A program made the position numbers and the translations under genes. The notes under the pieces were generated by a model. That model searched no databases, was not told the DNA's origin, and worked only from the letters and a program-made list of their open reading frames with translations. DNA of 6,585 bases from Methylobacter sp. (lineage in GTDB: Bacteria > Pseudomonadota > Gammaproteobacteria > Methylococcales > Methylomonadaceae), in NCBI GenBank assembly GCA_003158415.1, contig PMJA01000161.1, forward strand, positions 152 to 6,736, read 5' to 3'. Shown piece by piece: positions 1 to 5,536 of the stretch. Position 1 is the first letter of the stretch. Each line of letters begins with the position of its first letter.

Positions 1-2
1 TC

Positions 3-830
3 ACAAAGGCACTCTGGATACGCATGCTACAGATGATCGTCGCAATCGTGATCCCGGCATGGGCAGGCGACGTTGCAGCCGATATGGAGCTGGGCACCGT
101 GCGGCTGGATAATTGGGCTTATTTCCAGCAAAACACCAACGCAACCGGGCGTGTGCAGCTCCGTGAAAGGCTTTTTGTGCCCTTCAACTTCGGTCAAGGA
201 TGGACTTTCACCCAGCGCGTGGACGTGCCCTTTTATGACACTGACAAATCCGGGCCAGCTAACACCGACAGCGTCTGGAAGGCGGGCATCTCCGACATGC
301 TGATCGAGGAGATCATTGACAGTCCTGAAGTCGCCAAAAATCTGCGCTTGCGCACCTCTTTACGCTTCGTATTCCCAACCGGCGGGCAGGCGCCATTCGG
401 TTCCGACCAATGGCAAGTGGCGCCGGGGCTCGGTTTTACATACCGGCTACCGGAGACCCTGCGCGGCATGACCGTCGCCCCTTACTTCCGCTATTATAGC
501 GGCTTTGATGCAAGCAGCGGCGTCTCTCAGGTGCAACGACTGGACATATCCCCCACCCTAACAGTCCATCTCGACCATCTCCGTGGAATCAAGATGGTTA
601 TGGAGTTGTTTGACGAAACATTGCCAAAAACGTGGGCCTTGTCGCTCTATCCGGAGAACTCAATTTCTTATAATGCAACTACGGGCAAGTGGTTCGTTCC
701 CATCGACGCCATGCTGATTAAACGTATCAGCCAACGATTTGAATGGGGCATCGGCGGCGCTTATGCGCTAATCCGTGACGATCCGCAGTACAAGTACATC
801 GTCAACACACGCCTCTCTTTATACTTCTAA
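3..830 (+). CDS. Outer-membrane beta-barrel protein (transporter/porin-like), 5' end outside window
   Basis: The frame is open from the window edge, and the first ATG is at 24. A start at 24 lacks a ribosome binding site at normal distance and would give a signal peptide without basic residues. The codons before it add Lys and Arg (TKALWIR-MLQMIVAIVIPAWA), so the real start is probably upstream and the gene is 5'-partial. AWA|GD is a plausible signal peptidase I site. The mature part has alternating hydrophobic/polar strands rich in Tyr, Phe and Trp. Counted from ATG 24, it has an FPTGG turn near residue 117 followed by GSDQW, and it ends in LSLYF, a terminal Phe typical of proteins assembled by the BAM complex. 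The layout recalls the MetA-phenol-pathway-like 'transporter' barrel group, to which the gene at 4500 also seems related. Substrate is unknown. Outer-membrane barrel is likely; exact family is uncertain. Confidence 0.7.
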   Translation, partial: TKALWIRMLQMIVAIVIPAWAGDVAADMELGTVRLDNWAYFQQNTNATGRVQLRERLFVPFNFGQGWTFTQRVDVPFYDTDKSGPANTDSVWKAGISDMLIEEIIDSPEVAKNLRLRTSLRFVFPTGGQAPFGSDQWQVAPGLGFTYRLPETLRGMTVAPYFRYYSGFDASSGVSQVQRLDISPTLTVHLDHLRGIKMVMELFDETLPKTWALSLYPENSISYNATTGKWFVPIDAMLIKRISQRFEWGIGGAYALIRDDPQYKYIVNTRLSLYF

Positions 831-1091
831 CCTGCATCGCCATGTATGCGGTATGTGACGAATACATGTGCGGAACGGGAGAGGGAGTTCAACCTTGCTC
901 TAAACATTTGAGAGATGTGGCTTTAAGGAACAGCGCACCCGATTTAGGCGCTCACCCAATAACCTTCGGCTTTTCTGGAGGTCTTTGTTACAATGTCAAA
1001 GAAATGACGCGAAAGACACAACTACAGCCGGACAGGGCATGCTGCGCGTGCCTTCCAGGGTTTTATATTATTTTTTACTACAGGATATTTA
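831..1091. other. Intergenic region with no convincing gene
   Basis: This 261-nt gap separates the first barrel gene from the lipoprotein gene. It holds a 7-bp inverted repeat (CATGTAT at 841-847, ATACATG at 862-868, 14-nt loop) directly after the barrel stop. It has no T-run, so it is a poor terminator. TACAAT at 989-994 resembles a -10 box but lacks a good -35 partner. A 93-codon frame from 842 overlaps the start of the lipoprotein gene, has an odd composition and is probably not coding. Confidence 0.4.
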
Positions 1092-1886
1092 ATGAAAAAA
1101 TCAACGTACTTTTCAAGATCTAAAATACATACTGCGTTGTTTAGCATTGCGCTGGCTTCAACCCTGGTAGCTTGCTCCACCATTAACAGCGCCAGTAATG
1201 ACGTAAAAGCCGACGTCGTAGCGCCCGCGCCTGATACGGCTTTTACGCCTGATGCGCAAAGGGAAGCGAAAGTTGCTTATTTACCTTTCCAAAGAGCCTG
1301 GATTAAACCGGACGTTGACTTTAAAGCGTATCAGTATCTTGTGATCGCCCCCGTCAACACCCAATACATGTTAAAAATGGATTGGCTGCATAAATTAAGC
1401 TCAGTCAATTATGTGACCAATGTAAAAAAAGACATCAAAGAAGTGGCGGGCTATTTTCAAAAACAAGTGATCGCCGATTTTAATAATGATCCTAATCAGC
1501 ATTTTATAATGCTTAATTATCCAGCTCAACAAACACAAAGCGTTTTGCAACTGGAGTTAGCATTAATTGAAATCGACCCTTCAATGCCCATGCTGAATGC
1601 GGCAGGATGGTTGGAACCAGGAGGCGGCACGGCGGCTGGCCTGATCAATCAACGGGCGGTGGCTTTTGAAGGACGGATACGCGACTTAAACACTAATGAA
1701 ATTGTCGCGACCTTTGCCGATCGTAATGTACAAGATATTAATCCGCTGGATTTAACCCGATTGACCTGGTATGGCCCTGCTAAACAAGTCATAGACCAAT
1801 GGGCGAAAGAATTCGTTGAAATTGCCAATCGTCAACCCGGCGAAGTGGTTAACGCCCCAACAGCATTTAGCTTAAATCCTTTCTAG
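1092..1886 (+). CDS. Outer-membrane lipoprotein, DUF3313-like
   Basis: 264 codons. ATG 1092 is preceded by AGGA at 1082-1085 with 6-nt spacing. The N-terminus is a lipoprotein signal: basic n-region (MKKSTYF...RSK), hydrophobic core and the lipobox LVAC at 25-28, so Cys28 should be lipidated. The +2 residue is Ser rather than Asp, which favours Lol sorting to the outer membrane. The body resembles DUF3313 lipoproteins: a 'W.KPD.DFK.Y..LVIAPV' segment around 75-95, a mid-protein strand rich in LQLELALIEID, a Gly-rich stretch, then a segment of the form 'F.G.I.D..T.EIVATFADR', and a final Trp-rich helix (DQWAKEF). DUF3313 has no known biochemical role. The gene appears monocistronic: the gap before it is 261 nt, and palindromes follow it. 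It is lower in GC than the preceding barrel gene. The lipoprotein call is firm and the family call moderate. Confidence 0.75.
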   Translation: MKKSTYFSRSKIHTALFSIALASTLVACSTINSASNDVKADVVAPAPDTAFTPDAQREAKVAYLPFQRAWIKPDVDFKAYQYLVIAPVNTQYMLKMDWLHKLSSVNYVTNVKKDIKEVAGYFQKQVIADFNNDPNQHFIMLNYPAQQTQSVLQLELALIEIDPSMPMLNAAGWLEPGGGTAAGLINQRAVAFEGRIRDLNTNEIVATFADRNVQDINPLDLTRLTWYGPAKQVIDQWAKEFVEIANRQPGEVVNAPTAFSLNPF

Positions 1887-1916
1887 CTATGTCGGGGGCG
1901 GTTTTACTGCCTACGT

Positions 1917-1941
1917 GGGACGGAGTTTGTAACTCCGTCCC
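1917..1941. repeat. REP-like palindrome A (11-bp stem, 3-nt loop)
   Basis: The arms GGGACGGAGTT (1917-1927) and AACTCCGTCCC (1931-1941) are perfectly complementary around a TGT loop. The hairpin starts 31 nt after the lipoprotein stop codon. No T-run follows (CTATGTTTC), so it is not a standard intrinsic terminator, although such a stem could still slow polymerase or protect the mRNA 3' end. It is closely related to the palindrome at 1999-2023. Confidence 0.8.
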
Positions 1942-1998
1942 CTATGTTTCAAAACAAGTTAAACCTGACTGTGTAGTGTGAGTATTGCATAAACATTA

Positions 1999-2023
1999 CG
2001 GACGGGTTTGCAAAACCCGTCCG
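1999..2023. repeat. REP-like palindrome B (11-bp stem, 3-nt loop)
   Basis: The arms CGGACGGGTTT (1999-2009) and AAACCCGTCCG (2013-2023) are perfectly complementary around a GCA loop. The arm differs from palindrome A at three of 11 positions, and each change is matched on the opposite arm. Centre-to-centre distance to A is 82 bp. The pair looks like a BIME-type unit of REP elements. Members of such families are often mobilised by RAYT (IS200/IS605-like) transposases, but none is encoded here. GC-rich partial palindromes continue to about 2069 (near-palindrome at 2040-2051; GCCG-AC-CGGC at 2060-2069). Confidence 0.8.
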
Positions 2024-2116
2024 GGTTGGGAGCGTCCGTACGTTCGAGCGTTTCCCCTTGCCGACCGGCGGAGAGCTTTGTTAAAACAGCCAAATTAATT
2101 GCGCCTCAATAAATCC

Positions 2117-2121
2117 GGAGG
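2117..2121 (+). promoter_or_regulatory. Ribosome binding site that fixes the DUF2780 gene start
   Basis: GGAGG lies 4 nt before ATG 2126. The same frame is open further upstream to a TTG at 2099, but that start would place this Shine-Dalgarno inside the coding region and put nine residues (MRLNKSGGK) before a normal signal peptide. ATG 2126 is therefore preferred. Confidence 0.8.
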
Positions 2122-2125
2122 AAAA

Positions 2126-2674
2126 ATGAACCCTAAAAAGATATTTATAAATGCCCCTCGCTTGCTGTTTATCGTGGCAGGTTTGTCAGGCGTCGTAAAT
2201 GCAGAAGATTCCACCCTTAACTCTGTTAGCAAGGGGCAAACCACCCAGACTGTTCAGTCGGGTGCAAATGGTGTGACCGACGTAAATTCGACTGCCGTGC
2301 AAAGCAATTTGACAGATACCCTGGTAAAAAAGTTGAGTATTAGCAACGAACAGGCGCAAGGAGGAGCCGGTGCGCTTTTTCAGCTAGCCAAAGGTAAGCT
2401 GGATGCCGGACAATTTGCAGAGTTAAGCAATGCGGTACCTGAGATGGATAGCTTGTTAAGTGCAGCACCCAAACAACCGGTGGCAATGGATGGTTCAGCT
2501 GAAGCCAATAACCCTTATGGAAATCTTGCCGGACTGGCTTCAGCTTTTAAGACGTTAAACCTTTCCCCTGACAGGGTCGATGAATTTGTTCCGGTAGTTG
2601 TTGATTATGTCAGAGCAAAAAGCGGAGCACTTACCGCAGATATGCTGCAATCTGCATTGTATGGTGGCTTATAG
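2126..2674 (+). CDS. Exported DUF2780 (VcgC/VcgE-like) protein
   Basis: 182 codons from ATG 2126. The signal peptide has a basic n-region (MNPKK...R12), a hydrophobic stretch at 13-24 and a likely cut after VVNA26|ED, so the product should be periplasmic or surface-associated. A polar Ser/Thr/Gln/Asn-rich linker (27-60) follows. The rest fits DUF2780: 'LTDTLVKKLSIS..QAQGGAGALFQLAKGKL' around 62-95, an 'A.PEMDSLL' helix near 105-115, and a C-terminal half with 'LASAFKTLNLSPDRVDEFVPVVVDYV'. The conserved QA-GGAGAL motif is at 76-84. The family is all-helical and of unknown function. It probably shares a transcript with the permease 27 nt downstream. The domain call is confident; the role is unknown. 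Confidence 0.8.
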   Translation: MNPKKIFINAPRLLFIVAGLSGVVNAEDSTLNSVSKGQTTQTVQSGANGVTDVNSTAVQSNLTDTLVKKLSISNEQAQGGAGALFQLAKGKLDAGQFAELSNAVPEMDSLLSAAPKQPVAMDGSAEANNPYGNLAGLASAFKTLNLSPDRVDEFVPVVVDYVRAKSGALTADMLQSALYGGL

Positions 2675-2701
2675 GGTTTGTTACTTTAGCAGGATGAACA
2701 C

Positions 2702-3787
2702 ATGAATGATTCCAATCTATCTACAAGTGACAAAATTTTTCTGCACAGATCGCTTGAGGCGACTATTCGAATAGGCCTGTTACTCATCATTACAGTCTGG
2801 TGTTTCAAAATCGTCGAGCCTTTTATCATCCCGATAATCTGGGGCATCATTATTGCCGTTGCGGCTTATCCGCTATACAAACGTCTGCGAATAGCTCTCG
2901 GTGAATCCCACAAACTTGCGGCTACGACCTTTACTATTGCTTTCCTGATTATCCTGATAGTGCCAACCGTGTTGCTGGCTGAAACGTTGATTGATGGACT
3001 AGAAATGCTGGCAGAGAAAACTAGAGATGGTTCTTTGTCCATTCCGCCACCGCCCGAGAATTTGGGTCATTTGATGGTTATCGGTCAACCGCTAGCCAAG
3101 TTTTGGCTGCTCGCCTCGGAAAATATTCAAAGTGCTCTGCAACAACTCACACCGGCACTCAAAGTCATCGGCAGCTGGTTATTGTCAGCGGCTGCCGGCG
3201 GAGGCATGACGATTTTGCATTTTGTGATTGCCATTATTATTGCCGGTATATTGTTGGCTAATTCCAGCGGCGGCAATCGCATAGCACGCGCAATTACCCA
3301 TCGGCTTGCGGATGAGAAAGGAGATGATTACGCCGATCTGGCTGAAGCAACCGTGCGCAGTGTTGCCAATGGGATTTTAGGGGTAGCGCTTATTCAAAGC
3401 ATCCTTGCGGGTCTCGGTTTTATGGTAGCCGGAGTACCGGCAGCCGGTCTTTGGGCGCTGCTTTGCCTGATTTTGTCCATAGCCCAAATAGGCCTCTTTC
3501 CTGTCGTTATCCCCATAATAATTTACCTGTTTTACACAGCTGACACATTCACCGCCGTGGCCTTCCTGATCTGGAGTATTCCGGTCGGTTTATTGGACAG
3601 TATTCTTAAACCAATCCTGCTGGGCCGTGGCGTTAAGACACCTATGGCGGTTATTTTCATCGGCGCGATTGGAGGCCTGTTGAGTTCTGGGGTGATCGGT
3701 CTTTTCATTGGCGCCGTCATTCTGGCTCTTGGCTACGACCTGTTTTTATTGTGGCTCAACGGCTCATCGCCGGAACAGTCGAATTGA
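2702..3787 (+). CDS. AI-2E family transporter, YdiK-like inner-membrane permease
   Basis: 361 codons. ATG 2702 has AGGA at 2691-2694 with 7-nt spacing. The protein is strongly hydrophobic, with the layout of the AI-2E/UPF0118 family: a helix pair near 22-58 around the 'VEPFIIPIIWG' segment, another helix near 73-95, a soluble loop with Pro-rich 'SIPPPPENLG', then a helix-rich C-terminal half. That half carries 'IQSILAGLGFMVAGVPAAG', 'SIAQIGLFPVVIP', 'GLLDSILKPILLGRG' and 'IGGLLSSGVIGLFIGAVIL'. These segments match my recollection of E. coli YdiK (about 370 aa), so length and motifs both fit. Family members have been linked to autoinducer-2 export (TqsA) or Na+/H+ antiport, but most, including YdiK, have no established substrate, so 'AI-2 transporter' should not be taken literally. 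It lies 27 nt after the DUF2780 gene, suggesting co-transcription. Confidence 0.9.
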   Translation: MNDSNLSTSDKIFLHRSLEATIRIGLLLIITVWCFKIVEPFIIPIIWGIIIAVAAYPLYKRLRIALGESHKLAATTFTIAFLIILIVPTVLLAETLIDGLEMLAEKTRDGSLSIPPPPENLGHLMVIGQPLAKFWLLASENIQSALQQLTPALKVIGSWLLSAAAGGGMTILHFVIAIIIAGILLANSSGGNRIARAITHRLADEKGDDYADLAEATVRSVANGILGVALIQSILAGLGFMVAGVPAAGLWALLCLILSIAQIGLFPVVIPIIIYLFYTADTFTAVAFLIWSIPVGLLDSILKPILLGRGVKTPMAVIFIGAIGGLLSSGVIGLFIGAVILALGYDLFLLWLNGSSPEQSN

Positions 3788-3806
3788 TTTCTGCATTCAA
3801 TATATC

Positions 3807-3830
3807 GTTCCTACGTTCCGGCATGGGAAC
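3807..3830. repeat. Degenerate REP-like palindrome C
   Basis: GTTCCTACG (3807-3815) pairs with CATGGGAAC (3822-3830) across a TTCCGG loop. The 9-bp stem has one G-T pair and one C/A mismatch. It starts 20 nt after the permease stop. It looks like a decayed copy of the GTTCCCACGCTC...GTGGGAAC type hairpin that I recall as a dispersed repeat in many proteobacterial genomes. Its arms are unrelated to palindromes A and B. No T-run follows. Confidence 0.55.
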
Positions 3831-3892
3831 TAGATAGGCCTGAAGCTAACACTGCATAGATAGATTACTAAACAACTTTATAAGGAAAAACT

Positions 3893-4471
3893 ATGATCAA
3901 AATAGAAAGCAACACCATTGAAATAAACCAGATACAGCAGAAAATGCAGCATTACTTCAAAACGCATTGGAAGTTGTTTTTAGCCGAGGGTATTCTTCTT
4001 ATCATCTTAGGGTTTATTGCGATATTAGTTCCGCACTTTTTTACTGTGGCCATAGTCGTCTCTTTAGGCTGTATTCTTCTGGTTGGAGGGATATTTCTAA
4101 TTACCCGGGCTCTGCTTTTTTTCCGTATGCCCGGCTTTGGCTTGTGGCTGTTTATGGGTATTTTGCAGTCTGTCCTCGGTTATTTGTTTCTTGCCCAGCC
4201 GCTTGAGGGAATTATGACCATCACGATGCTGATGGCACTTTTTTTTGCATTGGAAGGCGCCGCCAAAATATACTTCGCATTGATGATGCGCCCACTCGCT
4301 CACTGGGGCTATGTCCTTTTCAGCGGGACAACGGCTCTGATTTTAGCCGTGATCGTTTGGATGGGGTGGCCTGGAACAGCCGAGTGGTTATTAGGCCTGT
4401 TTTTTGGCATTAATATGCTTTTTGGCGGCTGGGCACTGGTTAGTATAAGCCTGCGTTATAAAGACGCTTAA
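3893..4471 (+). CDS. HdeD/DUF308 family membrane protein
   Basis: 192 codons. ATG 3893 has AAGGA at 3882-3886 with 6-nt spacing, and the gene ends in tandem stops (TAATAA). Six hydrophobic segments can be placed near 28-48, 51-73, 82-101, 107-127, 139-158 and 164-185, as expected for HdeD/DUF308 proteins of about 190 residues. Typical features are 'W..FLAEGILLIILGFIAIL.P' at the start of helix 1, a Gly-rich second helix, 'ALFFALEGAAKIYFAL' in helix 4, and 'LLGLFFGINMLFGGWALV' in helix 6. The polar N-terminal tail (1-27) precedes helix 1 as in the family. E. coli HdeD contributes to acid resistance at high cell density; the mechanism is unknown. The gene is 28 nt from the next one and likely co-transcribed with it. 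It is clearly lower in GC than the barrel gene that follows. Confidence 0.88.
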   Translation: MIKIESNTIEINQIQQKMQHYFKTHWKLFLAEGILLIILGFIAILVPHFFTVAIVVSLGCILLVGGIFLITRALLFFRMPGFGLWLFMGILQSVLGYLFLAQPLEGIMTITMLMALFFALEGAAKIYFALMMRPLAHWGYVLFSGTTALILAVIVWMGWPGTAEWLLGLFFGINMLFGGWALVSISLRYKDA

Positions 4472-4499
4472 TAATTGCTCAAGCGAGAGGAAATAATTT

Positions 4500-5360
4500 A
4501 TGCTCATATCAAAAACCCGAACGCTGTCTTCTTTGCTGTCCTTGTCGGTATTGACGGCTTCTACCGTATGTACAGGAGAGGAGGACAAGCCCTCCGAGAC
4601 TCAGGTCGGCCAGGAAAGCGCTTCGTCAACTGAGGAGCTGGCCAAGAAGACCCAGAACCCGGTCGCCGACCTGATCAGCGTGCCGATTCAAAACAATTTC
4701 AACTTCAATGTCGGCCCCTACAATCAAACGCAGACGGTTATCAACATTCAGCCGGTGATCCCCATCCATCTAAATGAAGATTTTAACCTGATCACACGCA
4801 CCATCCTGCCGGTGGTCAACCAACCCGCCCCGGTTTCGAACAGCAGTCAGTTCGGCTTAGGCAATCTCAACACGTCCTTATTCCTCTCACCGGCCAAGAC
4901 CAAAGGGTTCACTTGGGGCGTTGGCCCCATCTTCGGCTTCCCGACGAATACAAATAACCTGTTGGGTACGAATACCTTCAGCGCTGGCCCCACCGCCGTG
5001 GTGGTCGCCATGACGAAACATTGGGTGATAGGCACTCTGGCCAATCAACAGTGGTCAATTGGTAATAGTACGCCTAACCAGCGGGTTAATGCGATGTTGA
5101 TACAGCCCTTTATCAACTATAACCTGCCTGAAGGCTGGTATCTGACTACCGCACCCGTCATCACCGCCAACTGGGAAGCCTTTGGCAACCAAAGCAATAA
5201 CCGCTGGGTATTACCGGTGGGCGGCGGCTTCGGCAAAATCTTCAAAACCGGCGGGCCGCCCCTTAACATCAATCTTACCAGCTACTACAATGTGGTCAGC
5301 CCCGTGCAGGGGCCGGACTGGCAGGTTCGTTTCCAATTGGCGCTGTTATTCCCGAATTGA
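4500..5360 (+). CDS. Outer-membrane beta-barrel of the 'neuromedin U'/transporter family
   Basis: 286 codons. ATG 4500 has GAGAGG at 4485-4490 with 9-nt spacing. The N-terminus (MLISKTRTLSSLLSLSVLTA) is a signal peptide with an unclear cut site, probably near 21-26. Cys24 is not in a good lipobox (STVC). A polar Glu/Ser/Thr/Lys-rich segment follows. The family core begins at residue 53 with 'NPVADLISVPIQNNF', then 'INIQPVIPIHLNEDFNLITR' and 'ILPVVNQP'. A GP-x-FGFPT segment lies at 142-149, followed by a 'GPTAVVVAMTKHWVIGTLANQQWS' stretch. The C-terminus is FQLALLFPN. This pattern is characteristic of a bacterial porin-like family that databases often label 'neuromedin U', a name carried over from an unrelated animal peptide. 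A passive outer-membrane channel is likely; the substrate is unknown. It follows the HdeD gene by 28 nt and is followed by a terminator-like hairpin. Confidence 0.85.
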   Translation: MLISKTRTLSSLLSLSVLTASTVCTGEEDKPSETQVGQESASSTEELAKKTQNPVADLISVPIQNNFNFNVGPYNQTQTVINIQPVIPIHLNEDFNLITRTILPVVNQPAPVSNSSQFGLGNLNTSLFLSPAKTKGFTWGVGPIFGFPTNTNNLLGTNTFSAGPTAVVVAMTKHWVIGTLANQQWSIGNSTPNQRVNAMLIQPFINYNLPEGWYLTTAPVITANWEAFGNQSNNRWVLPVGGGFGKIFKTGGPPLNINLTSYYNVVSPVQGPDWQVRFQLALLFPN

Positions 5361-5389
5361 GTGGGCCTGACAAACCTTAATGCGTATAA

Positions 5390-5429
5390 GTTGGGTTAAC
5401 AGTCTTATCATTGACCCAACAAATATTTT
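5390..5429 (+). terminator. Candidate intrinsic terminator after the barrel gene
   Basis: GTTGGGTTAA (5390-5399) pairs with TTGACCCAAC (5411-5420), giving a 10-bp stem with one G-T pair and an 11-nt loop. It begins 30 nt after the stop codon. AAATATTTT follows, a weak T-tract starting a few bases after the stem. Position and stem are good and the tail is mediocre, so this is a probable but not certain end of the 3893-5360 unit. Confidence 0.5.
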
Positions 5430-5476
5430 AAAAAGTATGACTGTTGAGTTGCTAATGAAACGGTAATCCAACCCTT

Positions 5477-5490
5477 AGCGAACATTCGCT
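5477..5490. promoter_or_regulatory. Short palindrome upstream of cytochrome gene, possible operator
   Basis: AGCGAA-CA-TTCGCT is a perfect 6-bp inverted repeat with a 2-nt centre, 46 nt before the cytochrome start codon. The size and place suit an operator or a small leader hairpin. I could not place a convincing -35/-10 pair near it, so a regulatory role is only a suggestion. Confidence 0.25.
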
Positions 5491-5536
5491 TTCAACCCCA
5501 ACAATAGCACCCCCGGACATCAACCAAGGACTAAGA

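Noticed and set aside
993..1007. Tiny frame MSKK-stop after GGAGG at 977-981, as a leader peptide
   Set aside because: The spacing of 11 nt is long, the peptide is only four residues, and there is no attenuator-like hairpin before the lipoprotein gene.
842..1123. 93-codon + strand frame between the barrel and lipoprotein genes
   Set aside because: It overlaps the well-supported lipoprotein start, has no Shine-Dalgarno at its ATG and resembles no protein family I know.
1917..1941. Palindrome A as an intrinsic terminator of the lipoprotein gene
   Set aside because: The stem is strong but no T-run follows, and a related hairpin occurs 82 bp further on, so a repeat element explains it better.
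2099..2125. TTG start nine codons upstream for the DUF2780 protein
   Set aside because: It has no ribosome binding site of its own and places the strong GGAGG inside the coding region; ATG 2126 gives a normal signal peptide.
4500..4580. Lipoprotein signal with Cys24 in the barrel gene at 4500
   Set aside because: The residues before Cys (STV) do not fit a lipobox, and beta-barrels of this family are normally not lipidated.
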